Source of the DNA: JBMOLC01 sp049324215
Lineage (GTDB): Bacteria > Patescibacteriota > Microgenomatia > UBA8517
Assembly: GCA_049324215.1 (NCBI GenBank)
Contig: JBMOLC010000012.1
Span: 1 to 18,991 of the forward strand
Length of the DNA: 18,991 nucleotides
Direction: 5' to 3'
Below the pieces are notes generated by a model. That model was not told where the DNA came from. It did no database searches and worked only from the letters and a program-made list of their open reading frames with translations. This document shows, piece after piece, positions 1 through 6,738 of this stretch. A program made the translations under genes and the position numbers. The stretch's first letter is position 1. Each line of letters begins with the position of its first letter.

Positions 1-317
1 AATTTTTGCGTTTTTTCAATCTACCGGTAAATCTCCTTCACTCCCAATTTGGGCTTTGATTCGGTGCAATCTTACCGTGGCCGAATTCGGGCGGCCACCC
101 CATCCGAACTTCATTCCTACTCAGTGCTGTTATACGAACAAACTCGAACGCAGTTTCGCGAAAACTCATTGCGCTAGCTCCGGCTCGGCCTGACGGCCGA
201 AGCCTCCCGAAAGTGCTGGCTCGAACACCTTTTCGCTCTCTTTATTTAATAGCAAAACGCAAAAATTTTCGTCAGGCACCGCCTGGCGCGCGCTATATTT
301 TTAATTTATAGCGTGAA
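1..317. repeat. Hairpin-rich noncoding left flank of the cassette
   Basis: No convincing gene. The stretch is built from inverted repeats. Bases 1-14 (AATTTTTGCGTTTT) are the exact reverse complement of 254-267, so 1-267 looks like one unit with terminal inverted repeats. A 7-bp hairpin GTGGCCG/CGGCCAC lies at 77-83/92-98, CAGGC/GCCTG at 273-277/281-285, and CGCTATA/TATAGCG at 291-297/307-313 just before the first gene. Bases 123-198 form one arm of the 76-bp inverted repeat whose partner is at 5633-5708. It may extend beyond the window start. A noncoding miniature mobile element is an inference; no transposase is visible. Confidence 0.6.
123..198 (+). repeat. Left arm of 76-bp inverted repeat flanking the cassette
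   Basis: Aligned without gaps to the reverse complement of 5633-5708, this arm matches at 70 of 76 positions by eye. The first 20 and last 32 bases are identical; the six mismatches cluster in the middle. It contains the palindromes TTTCGCGAAA and GGCC-TGAC-GGCC. Sequence outside and inside the arms does not match. The two arms bracket five genes that differ in base composition from the rest of the window. Confidence 0.85.
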
Positions 318-890
318 GTGACTAATTCAAGAGTTAAAAATAAACTGCTCAGAATGGTATACTTTTTATCCATAACGCCAGAACTCATTATTTTATGCGG
401 TTTGCAATTCTCTGGAAAAACCTACATTGCTGAAAAAATTAGGCAAAGAAGCGGTGCGGTTATCATAAGTTTCGACGAAATATATACAGGGCTCGTTGAA
501 AATTTCGAGAAAAATGGTGTAAGTATGCCTGACCGATGGGATAGAGTAAAGAGAATCGCAATTGAAAGGATGAAGGAAAATCTCGAGCAGGGAAATAGTG
601 TGATCTGGGACAGCATCAATCCAAGAAGAGAGTATCGGGACGAGCTAAAAAATTTAGCGTATCAAATGGGCCTCAAAAGCACAATAATATTTGTAAAAAC
701 ACCCATGACAACCATTAAGCAAAGATTGGAGGAAAATAAGGAGCGCCAATTGCGGCATTCAATAAACACTGAGGATCTTGAAAGGACAGTCAGAGAAATG
801 GAGGAACCAACTGAAAGTGAACAGGCGATTATTATCACTCCCGAGGAGGATCTTAATTCGCTTTTAGACAACCTTATTAAGCTGTACTAA
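318..890 (+). CDS. P-loop (AAA_33-type) small-molecule or RNA kinase
   Basis: 190 residues from a GTG at 318; an ATG at 354 (residue 13) is an equally good start and neither has a Shine-Dalgarno site. Walker A is GLQFSGKT at residues 28-35, 'SFDEIY' follows at about 51-56 as the strand with an acidic pair, and 'VIWDSINPRREYRDEL' at about 95-110 is the usual 'vDsTN..r..R' strand of this kinase group. C-terminal Arg-rich segments (QRLEEN, RQLRHS) could form the lid. The family (PF13671-like: polynucleotide-kinase, PSTK/KTI12-like and antibiotic kinases) phosphorylates nucleotides, tRNA-bound amino acids or metabolites; the substrate here is unknown. It is the first of four same-strand genes in the repeat-bounded cassette. 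Confidence 0.75.
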   Translation: MTNSRVKNKLLRMVYFLSITPELIILCGLQFSGKTYIAEKIRQRSGAVIISFDEIYTGLVENFEKNGVSMPDRWDRVKRIAIERMKENLEQGNSVIWDSINPRREYRDELKNLAYQMGLKSTIIFVKTPMTTIKQRLEENKERQLRHSINTEDLERTVREMEEPTESEQAIIITPEEDLNSLLDNLIKLY

Positions 891-895
891 AAAAC

Positions 896-924
896 TTGAA
901 TAATATGGGACAATTTCATAAAAT
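896..924 (+). promoter_or_regulatory. Possible promoter for the radical SAM gene
   Basis: TTGAAT (896-901), a 17-nt spacer and TAAAAT (919-924). The expected start of transcription near 931 would leave a leader of about 12 nt before the ATG at 943. It lies in the 52-nt gap after the kinase gene. A second site or read-through from the kinase is possible. Confidence 0.4.
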
Positions 925-942
925 CAGGCATTCTAAGATAAT

Positions 943-1182
943 ATGAGACACGAACAATTATTGCAAGGAAACATGAAGGATGTCTTCCAGAAGATTGAAA
1001 GCGGGATTGATCCCCTGCCTATTTGTATAGAAATCCACCCTACGGATTTTTGTAACCAGGGTTGTGAGTATTGTTTTGGAGCAGGAAAGCATAGGAAAAA
1101 TATTGAGACAAATCAAAGACAGAAATATATGTCGCTGGCTGACTATGAAGTTTTTTCGCAGAAATGTCGAGGAACGGTATAA
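943..1182 (+). pseudogene. Radical SAM protein, N-terminal part (before frameshift)
   Basis: 79-residue frame carrying the radical SAM iron-sulfur motif C37-x3-C41-x2-C44 (DFCNQGCEYCF). It runs into a stop at 1180-1182, while the rest of the domain continues in another frame from about 1152. Moving back one base on the T6 run at 1151-1156 joins the two frames as ...DYEVFFAEMSRNGIKDLSISGGGEP, a normal spacing between the cysteine motif and the GGE motif of the family. So this is one gene of about 350 residues with a missing T, a true inactivating mutation, a sequencing error, or a recoding site. ATG 943 has no Shine-Dalgarno site. Confidence 0.75.
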
Positions 1183-2003
1183 AAGACCTTTCAATCTCGG
1201 GAGGTGGCGAGCCGTTTCTCTCTCCAGATATTGATGGCATTCTTGACGCAGCACTTGATAGTGGCCTGAGGATTAGATCAATTACCAATGGAAACGTTCT
1301 CAAGGAAAGCACGGTCGAGAGGCTCCTGCGAACTTTCGAGATACGTTTTAGTGTCGATACTCCTGATGCCGAAACCTACAGTAAAACTAGGAGAACTAGT
1401 CCGAAAATGCTGTCAAGAACATTTGAAAATATTAGTAGGCTAGTTAAGGCAAGAAATCTGGGTGGCCACCAACTCGAAATAGGAGCTACCTGTATCATAG
1501 GGCCTGAAAATAAAGAGCAGCTTGAGAGATTTGCAGACATTATGTTGGGAGAACTTGGTATAGATCATGTCATATATAAAACTGATATTTATGGAAACGT
1601 TAAGCCTAACGCTGCGGATACAGAACTGGTTGAGAATCAGTTAAAAGCGACTAGGCAAAAATACGGGACAAGGGTAGATATCAGACCAGATCTTGGTGTT
1701 TTTATAAGTGGTTTATCCTGCGTAGAATCCCATTTCAAATCTGTGATAAATCCATACGGAGAACTCTTTTCGTGTTGCCTGGGAGCCCAACCCGGGGAAA
1801 CAAATGGAGCAAAATATGGCAGTGTTAAGGCAGAAATAAGAGGAGGAAACACTAACGCATTGACAACTATTTGGAGGCAGACAAAGGATCTTCGTGAAAC
1901 TATGCGAAGGAGAGTCGGCTGCACAAACTGCAACTTTACTGACAGAGAAATAAATGGGGCATTTATCGACTTTAGAAATAATATTCCAGTTATTGGAAGT
2001 TAG
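1164..2003 (+). pseudogene. Radical SAM protein, C-terminal part with SPASM/twitch-like cysteines
   Basis: 279-residue frame; the gene really enters this frame at about 1152 (see the preceding part). ISGGGEP at residues 11-17 is the GGE motif that contacts the SAM amino group. The barrel continues to about residue 180, followed by C186, 'INPYGELFSCC' (C204, C205) and 'GCTNC' (C253, C256). That pattern matches the auxiliary iron-sulfur cluster domain of SPASM/twitch radical SAM enzymes, which often modify peptides. Re-initiation at ATG 1164 would give a protein without the catalytic cluster, so this half alone should be inactive. The next frame begins 11 nt downstream, as in an operon. Confidence 0.75.
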
Positions 2004-2014
2004 CGTCCAATTTT

Positions 2015-2161
2015 ATGCTATCTGAAAGAAAGAATATCCAAGTTTCACTACCAAAAGATTCGGAGGTAAGCACCGAAGAATTTCAGGGGTTAAGGGAGGT
2101 TGTTGAGACTATCGATGAACAATTAACAGAAAAAAAATTGGGAACTTTGCTCCTGTCCTGA
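2015..2161 (+). pseudogene. N-terminal frame of the AlaRS-like protein (or a 48-residue peptide)
   Basis: ATG at 2015 opens a 48-residue frame (MLSERKNIQVSLPKDSEV...) that stops at 2159-2161. It holds an A8 run at 2130-2137. Shifting frame there by dropping one A joins it to the next frame, which is already open from 2127 and reads a zinc-finger-like CSCPECGF before its first possible start codon. Archaeal alanyl-tRNA synthetases have just such an N-terminal Cys cluster, so I read this as the 5' end of the following gene. The other option is a separate small peptide encoded between a SPASM-type radical SAM gene and the AlaRS-like gene, which would look like a RiPP precursor; I rate it lower. 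Confidence 0.55.
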
Positions 2162-2186
2162 ATGCGGTTTTTCTTACTACCGGAAG

Positions 2187-3263
2187 GTGAAGTCGCCAAC
2201 GAACTCCTGTGATTCATTTTCTTGCCTAGGGAAATATCAATTTTTAGAGTCACCTCGTAGAAGGCAGAATGTAACGATGGAGGACGTTCTTAATAACCTA
2301 GGCAGGGTATTTCCTGATCAAAGCTTTAGTCATCAAGAGGCTATTAATGTTAAAGGAGGTGGGGCGAGCTCAATTTTCATAGGCAATGGGGGTCAGGTTT
2401 TTGACACGCAAATTTTTAAAGAGGAAGCTGTTGATACTGCACCCCTGTTAATTATTCAACCAGCGATAAGATTGCAGGGACGAGTCCTTGTTGGAGAACT
2501 AGATGGTTTCACAACTTCTTTTGTGAACATTGCCACCGAACAACTGGAAGCTACAGTCAATCAACATACCGTCATAGTGGATAGATGGATGGATTTTCTC
2601 TCAAAAAATGGGCTTTATTTAGCAGATTTTACCCTAAAACCAAAGTTGGAGCAGGCTTCTTGGGGCAATGTGAGTGGTGTCAAGATATATACTTTAAAGT
2701 TCAACTATAAAGGATTGGAGTTGGGTGTGGCCAATTTTGCACAGATCCCACAGAAAACTCGCCCCACGCTTACTCAGAGTGATATAACCTTTGGCTTAGA
2801 GAGAATTATCTGGGCAATAAATAAAAATTCTAGGTATTATGAAATTATTGGTCCTGTTCTTAACGCTTTAAGAGGAGAAGATATCGTTATGGATGCATAT
2901 AGAACATCAACTCTCATAACTGCTTCTGGTGTCCACCCAGGAGTTGATGAACAGGGCTCTAAACTGCGTGGTTTAATACAGAGATATAGTACATTAGAAC
3001 AAGACTTTAACCCAGATATTGTAAGGTATTATTATAACTGGTGGTCCAAGTTTGCCAGGTTTCCTTTAGAAATAAACGAGACGGTTCATCTACTACGTTC
3101 AGAGTCGGAAAGAATGCGAAATATTCAAATAACACAAATCTTGCAAGAAAATGGTGTCTCTGGCTTACCTCCAGCTAGTAAAACTCACCCCACAGAAAAA
3201 CTAATTTCAGGATTGTCGAGTGATGAGATAGATATTTTAAGAAGAAAAATGACCAACAACTAA
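2187..3263 (+). CDS. Stand-alone archaeal-type alanyl-tRNA synthetase homologue
   Basis: 358 residues from GTG 2187; the frame is open back to 2127 and probably begins at ATG 2015 through a frameshift. Zinc-finger-like cysteines lie before and after the GTG (CSCPECGF, then C8 and C13 in NSCDSFSC). IIQPAIRLQGR (89-99) matches class II motif 2 of AlaRS (SQPCIR). FGLERIIWAI (202-211) matches motif 3 (GYGLERFVWA). TLITASGVHPGVDEQGSKLRGLIQR (242-266) matches the AlaRS tRNA-recognition signature (fa.aDGa.PSN.g.GYnLR.llRR) with several substitutions. Editing and C-Ala domains are absent, and full AlaRS is over twice as long. It could activate or transfer an amino acid within the cassette pathway rather than serve translation; that role is inferred. 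Confidence 0.75.
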   Translation: MKSPTNSCDSFSCLGKYQFLESPRRRQNVTMEDVLNNLGRVFPDQSFSHQEAINVKGGGASSIFIGNGGQVFDTQIFKEEAVDTAPLLIIQPAIRLQGRVLVGELDGFTTSFVNIATEQLEATVNQHTVIVDRWMDFLSKNGLYLADFTLKPKLEQASWGNVSGVKIYTLKFNYKGLELGVANFAQIPQKTRPTLTQSDITFGLERIIWAINKNSRYYEIIGPVLNALRGEDIVMDAYRTSTLITASGVHPGVDEQGSKLRGLIQRYSTLEQDFNPDIVRYYYNWWSKFARFPLEINETVHLLRSESERMRNIQITQILQENGVSGLPPASKTHPTEKLISGLSSDEIDILRRKMTNN

Positions 3264-3264
3264 C

Positions 3265-3891
3265 ATGACAATAGAAGCGCTGTATCTTTCTGGTGGGGGT
3301 GATGAGGTGCAAACTGCTGCATTTGATGCGCTTTACACTCAGGAGCTAGAAGCCCGTGGGATAAAGAATATAGTTTATATTCCTGTTGCGCTAAAACCGG
3401 ATCGTTTTTCAAAAGCTGAGGAGTGGTTCCAGAGCGTCTTTTCTGGCAAAGTTGAGGGTATCAAAACCTTGACGGAGTTGAATAATGTAGGCCCGCTTGA
3501 TCCAAAAGAACAAAGCATTTACATTGGGGGTGGTGACACCGTACGTTTGCTGAAGGGAATCAAGGATAGTGGATTTGATAAGACATTGATTTGGTTTATT
3601 AGAAACGGAGGAATAGTATATGGGGGCAGTGCTGGGGCAATTATACTAGGTGCTGATATTCGAACAGCACCCGAGACAAATAATATAACGCTCCCGTCTT
3701 ATGAAGGTCTGAACCTTTTGAACGGCATGTCAGTTGCTTGCCACTATGACGGATCCGAGGATGAGCATGCAAGATTGAAAAAATTGAGAAATTTATTAGA
3801 CATTCCGATAATCGCCCTGCCTGAAAATGCGGGTGTAATAATTCGAAGCGAAAAGACAGAGATTGTGGGAGAGAACGTAATATTTATTTAG
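3265..3891 (+). CDS. Peptidase S51 (peptidase E / cyanophycinase-like) family protein
   Basis: 208 residues, one base after the stop of the AlaRS-like gene, so probably translated with it. SIYIGGGDTVRLL (84-96) and GGIVYGGSAGAIILG (115-129) are family signatures; S122 in GGSAGA is the expected nucleophile, with H160 (VACHYDG) and E187 (ALPENAG) placed like the His and Glu of peptidase E. The family cleaves N-terminal Asp dipeptides or cyanophycin and has a glutamine-amidotransferase-like fold. Here it might mature a peptide made or modified by the cassette, which is inference. Its 3' end overlaps the end of the opposing SAM synthetase gene by 4 bp. Confidence 0.85.
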   Translation: MTIEALYLSGGGDEVQTAAFDALYTQELEARGIKNIVYIPVALKPDRFSKAEEWFQSVFSGKVEGIKTLTELNNVGPLDPKEQSIYIGGGDTVRLLKGIKDSGFDKTLIWFIRNGGIVYGGSAGAIILGADIRTAPETNNITLPSYEGLNLLNGMSVACHYDGSEDEHARLKKLRNLLDIPIIALPENAGVIIRSEKTEIVGENVIFI

Positions 3892-5132
3892 AAATTTTCG
3901 ATATTACCATTTAAGAAATTTTTCGTCACGTCTTCAATATTTGCAAATTCCTCAAAGATGATTTTTTCTATTTTATCTTTTTTAGCCGTTGATACAACCC
4001 TTGTCCTCCATGGTTCTTTTAAAAACCCACCGTTTTGGGATACGACCTCGACAACGTTGGGCTCATGCAATTCATTATAAATTCTATTTGAAATCCGCTT
4101 TGTTACCACGGAGTAGATAAATCCAGAATAGTATCGGGGGTTCTTACCATTTGCTCCCTCCATACTCATCGGCCTGTTGGAGGTGATTATCCCGTTCGTT
4201 CTGTTTCCCCGTCCTACCACACCAATATCGCCTGAAAGCGATGCTCCAGAAACTGTCAGATAAACATTCATCTTTTGATAATCGTCCTTAGTGTTCAGCG
4301 AAAGCTCCACATCAAATTCCGGAATAAGCTCTTTGAATTTTTTATCTATAACATTAGCAACGACTTCTAAGTTCTTCTGGTACGCTCGGAAAGTAGCCAC
4401 ATACTTTGCAATCTGAGGGATACAAGCCGTTACTGCAACATCATTGTAGTTTCTTACTGCCATGATTTTTATGTCGGTACCCAGCCAGGGATATTGTTCT
4501 TTTGTTTTCTTATCGTTGAGATACTTTTCAACCGCAATCACGCTTTTCTCTAACGGAGATAGAGGTGCATAGGCAATGCAATAAGAGGTGTCATTTGCTA
4601 CTAGCTTTTCATACCCACGGACTTGCTGGGCATTCTTTGGGTTGAACATATGTGCAACCGCTCCTCTACTCTGTTGTATAGTCCCAGAGCCGGCATGGTC
4701 TGTCAAGTAATTTTCTATCTTAATATTCTCTTTTCTTACAAGTGGAAAATATTCTCTGAAGTGGTCTAGGATCACTGAATTTACTACATTTTCGACAGGT
4801 ACGCTTTTGTCTTTAAATGTATAGCTTGCCCTTCCAGCTATTAATATTCGAATGGGCTCAATAAATTTCCCAGCGCCAAAGGTAACAGTCGTTTTGCCGC
4901 CAATTATCATTAACTTATCGATCTGGTGATGTAAGATTAAACCAAAGCTATTATAGGTATACCTGGAATATGCTTGGCTGATCTTCGCAGCTAAAGTATC
5001 GGCTATAGTGTCAGGGTGCCCCAAACCCTTCCGTTCTATTGTTTCGTAGTCCTCATTCCATGAGGGCCTCTGGGAATAGTAAAATATTTGACCTTTCCTC
5101 ACTGATTTTGGACCAACGGCGTAAGACATCAC
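3888..5132 (-). CDS. Archaeal-type S-adenosylmethionine synthetase (methionine adenosyltransferase)
   Basis: 414 residues, full length for the archaeal family (PF01941), which makes SAM from methionine and ATP in the cytoplasm. Signatures are ERKGLGHPDTIAD (33-45), HHQIDKLMIIGG (68-79), NDTSYCIAYAPLSPLE (180-195), GDIGVVGRGNRTNGIIT (301-317) and RPMSMEGANGKNP (320-332). Start is GTG 5132 or ATG 5129; a TAAAAT box at 5139-5144 (minus strand) puts the transcript start at about 5132, so the gene is probably leaderless. It converges on the peptidase gene with a 4-bp overlap. It would feed the neighbouring radical SAM enzyme. No bacterial-type metK is seen in the window, so it could also be the cell's only SAM synthetase. 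Confidence 0.95.
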   Translation of the reverse strand: MMSYAVGPKSVRKGQIFYYSQRPSWNEDYETIERKGLGHPDTIADTLAAKISQAYSRYTYNSFGLILHHQIDKLMIIGGKTTVTFGAGKFIEPIRILIAGRASYTFKDKSVPVENVVNSVILDHFREYFPLVRKENIKIENYLTDHAGSGTIQQSRGAVAHMFNPKNAQQVRGYEKLVANDTSYCIAYAPLSPLEKSVIAVEKYLNDKKTKEQYPWLGTDIKIMAVRNYNDVAVTACIPQIAKYVATFRAYQKNLEVVANVIDKKFKELIPEFDVELSLNTKDDYQKMNVYLTVSGASLSGDIGVVGRGNRTNGIITSNRPMSMEGANGKNPRYYSGFIYSVVTKRISNRIYNELHEPNVVEVVSQNGGFLKEPWRTRVVSTAKKDKIEKIIFEEFANIEDVTKNFLNGNIENF

Positions 5133-5138
5133 GAGGCT

Positions 5139-5144
5139 ATTTTA
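5139..5144 (-). promoter_or_regulatory. -10 box of SAM synthetase gene (leaderless)
   Basis: Read on the minus strand, TAAAAT lies 6 nt before the GTG start at 5132. No clear -35 box is present at 17 nt. There is no Shine-Dalgarno site and no room for a SAM riboswitch. Confidence 0.45.
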
Positions 5145-5168
5145 TCCTAAACCCACCTTTAATTCTAT

Positions 5169-5391
5169 ATTGTCTAATTTTTGTTTGGCGCTTCTCCGCC
5201 GAAGGCGGAGTTCCTCCGTCCCCCGCGCGAAAAAGGGAAAGAAAAAAAGCGCGGGGGCGGAAAAACGGAATACCCCCGCGACGGCAGGCCCTGATAAATT
5301 ACTCCTTAAGATGAGGCGAGGAGCCTGCGAAGCAGTAATTTTTTGCTCCGAGCCGAGGGACGCGCAGTACCAAACTTTTAAATCAGACAAT
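5169..5391. repeat. Miniature element with imperfect terminal inverted repeats
   Basis: The ends ATTGTCTAATTTTTGTTTGG (5169-5188) and, on the other strand, 5370-5391 are imperfect reverse complements (GTCTRATTT...GTTTGG in common). The 223 bp between hold three hairpins and no gene. This is the layout of a MITE or palindromic intergenic repeat; whether it recurs in the genome cannot be seen here. Confidence 0.45.
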
Positions 5392-5632
5392 TCTTCACCG
5401 CAGCCCCGCCCTAGCGGGGCCACTCGCCCAAAGCAGGGGGTGCCGCCAACATCTCTAATCTCTGGGAGGGCGGGATTCGCGGATATATAGGGAGTGTTTT
5501 TGACTTTTTAAAGATAACAATTTTGGCCGCGTATGGGCGGGGTGGGACAAGGGCAAAATTACAATTATTTTGGTATAATATGCTCGTGCCGTTGCACGAG
5601 CAAAATCGCGTCTTCCAAAAATGCGGAGGCGA

Positions 5633-5708
5633 GGCCGTCAGGCCGAGCCGGAGCTAGCGCAATGCGTTTTTGCGAAATTGGGTACGAATTTGTTCGTATA
5701 ACAGCACT
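5633..5708 (-). repeat. Right arm of 76-bp inverted repeat flanking the cassette
   Basis: Reverse complement of 123-198 with six mismatches and no gaps. The outer 20 bases (5689-5708) and inner 32 bases (5633-5664) are identical to the left arm. It lies between the noncoding hairpin region and the CapA-like gene, marking the likely right border of the cassette. Confidence 0.85.
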
Positions 5709-5789
5709 CGCAGACTTATGCTGGCTAGCCTTCGATAATGCCCCAGTAAGGAAAAAAGTTTTGCATGGCGAATCCTAGTCCCAGCACAA

Positions 5790-6695
5790 TTATCTAAACT
5801 CTGGCTGGGCCCAGTTGGCCATATAGATAGGCAGTTTTTCTTCCCTTAAGAGCGCTCCGTCTCTGAAGGTCAGCTTCATCACCAAGCCTTCTCTTGTCTT
5901 TTCCGACCACATCTGGTCAAAAACAAAATTTCCCAAGGAATAATAAATGCTTTTTCCTTCTATTTTTTCACCATCTTGAATCCAGTGGGGGTGGTGTCCG
6001 ACTACGACATCGGCTCCAGCCTCAACGAGCTTCCTTGCCCACTCTCTTTGGAATTTATTTGCTTTTTCTCGATACTCCTCTCCCCAGTGAACCCCGACGA
6101 TTAAAACATTCACTTTTTTATTCGAATCTGCCACAAGTTTGAAATCGTCTTCTTTCGGGCTCTTGGAAACAAAATCAAATCCCAAAAAGCCAAACTTTAT
6201 TCCTTTTTTCTCTTTTACAACCAAATTCCCAAGTCCTACGGCTTCAATTCCTGATTCTTTCAAGAACTTTAGCGTTTCGTTAATCCCTTTTTCTCCGTAG
6301 TTTCCCGAATGATTATTGGCAAGACTGACAACATCTACCCCAGAAAGGGTAAGTCCTTCTATCATCTTTGGGTCTGCACAGAACTTAAAACCAGTTGTAA
6401 CTTTCGGGCAAGAAGAAACGATGGGGTTCTCAAGGTTGACAAAGACAAAATCGGCACTTGAGAGCTTATCAGCCACTTTTCTAAATGGATAGGTAGAATC
6501 TCCCAAATCAAGACTCTTGGTCATCACGCTTCTTCCCAGCATTACATCACCCGTCAGTATCAAAGTAGTGTCTCTGGAAAACTCTTTTAGAGGAAAGTCT
6601 TTCGGGGATTTATTCAAGGCAGGATTGGTTACATAAAAAAGAAGGGCCAGAAAGGAAGCGGCCAAAACCAGCAAAAAAGCTTGCCTTCTCTCCAT
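5790..6695 (-). CDS. CapA-family membrane-anchored metallophosphatase-like protein
   Basis: 301 residues. A hydrophobic segment at about 6-23 after MERRQ anchors it in the membrane with the catalytic part outside. The rest is a PGA_cap (CapA, PF09587) domain: GDVMLGR (49-55), NLENPI (87-92), LANNHSGNYG (125-134), VHWGEEY (202-208), VVGHHPHWIQ (231-240) and YSLGNFVFDQ (252-261). The His, Asp and Asn residues in these blocks form the metal site of the calcineurin-like fold. CapA is needed for poly-gamma-glutamate capsule formation; many relatives have unknown surface roles. The start ATG lies about 4-5 nt after the predicted transcript start and has no Shine-Dalgarno site. It is divergent from tRNA-Thr. 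Confidence 0.9.
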   Translation of the reverse strand: MERRQAFLLVLAASFLALLFYVTNPALNKSPKDFPLKEFSRDTTLILTGDVMLGRSVMTKSLDLGDSTYPFRKVADKLSSADFVFVNLENPIVSSCPKVTTGFKFCADPKMIEGLTLSGVDVVSLANNHSGNYGEKGINETLKFLKESGIEAVGLGNLVVKEKKGIKFGFLGFDFVSKSPKEDDFKLVADSNKKVNVLIVGVHWGEEYREKANKFQREWARKLVEAGADVVVGHHPHWIQDGEKIEGKSIYYSLGNFVFDQMWSEKTREGLVMKLTFRDGALLREEKLPIYMANWAQPEFR

Positions 6696-6705
6696 AGCTT
6701 TATCC

Positions 6706-6711
6706 AGTATA
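6706..6711 (-). promoter_or_regulatory. Extended -10 of the CapA-family gene
   Basis: On the minus strand TGG-TATACT is an extended -10 element; transcription should begin at about 6699, 4 nt before the ATG at 6695. It sits back to back with the tRNA-Thr promoter. Confidence 0.5.
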
Positions 6712-6722
6712 CCAAGTTCTGA

Positions 6723-6728
6723 TATAAT
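6723..6728 (+). promoter_or_regulatory. -10 box of the tRNA-Thr / rpmG transcript
   Basis: Perfect TATAAT at 6723-6728, with a weak TTATCC (6700-6705) 17 nt upstream. The predicted start near 6735 is 4 nt before the mature tRNA-Thr 5' end. Confidence 0.6.
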
Positions 6729-6738
6729 TCAGCTTGCC

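Larger units (their letters stand above)
5145..5789. repeat. Noncoding hairpin-rich right flank of the cassette
   Basis: About 650 bp without a convincing gene; open frames on both strands are low-complexity and lack start signals. Perfect or near-perfect hairpins: CTCCGCC/GGCGGAG (5194-5200/5204-5210), a 13-14 bp stem with one bulge (5215-5228/5249-5261), AAATTACT/AGTAATTT (5296-5303/5334-5341), GCCCCGC/GCGGGGC (5403-5409/5414-5420), GCTCGTGC/GCACGAGC (5582-5589/5594-5601). The right arm of the 76-bp repeat follows at 5633-5708. Confidence 0.65.

Noticed and set aside
1150..1157. GTTTTTTC as a programmed -1 frameshift site
   Set aside because: In the reading frame the codons are GTT TTT TCG, not X XXY YYZ, and no upstream Shine-Dalgarno-like stimulator is seen. 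Weak slippage on TTT remains possible.
2015..2161. 48-residue peptide as a RiPP precursor for the radical SAM enzyme
   Set aside because: Tempting from its position, but the zinc-finger-like continuation across A8 better explains it as the N-terminus of the AlaRS-like protein. Not fully excluded.
5133..5190. SAM riboswitch before the SAM synthetase gene
   Set aside because: The -10 box is 6 nt from the start codon, leaving no leader RNA.
5170..5490. Open frame of 106 residues on the plus strand (and 93 on the minus strand)
   Set aside because: It runs through G/C hairpins, has a composition of a noncoding repeat and no start signals.
123..5708. Repeat arms as integron attC sites (GTTATAC / GTATAAC cores)
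   Set aside because: The core does not fit the RYYYAAC/GTTRRRY pattern, no paired second core lies at attC distance, and no integrase is seen.
5533..5778. Plus-strand frame of 81 residues
   Set aside because: It is made largely of the inverted-repeat arm and its hairpins; no protein-like pattern.
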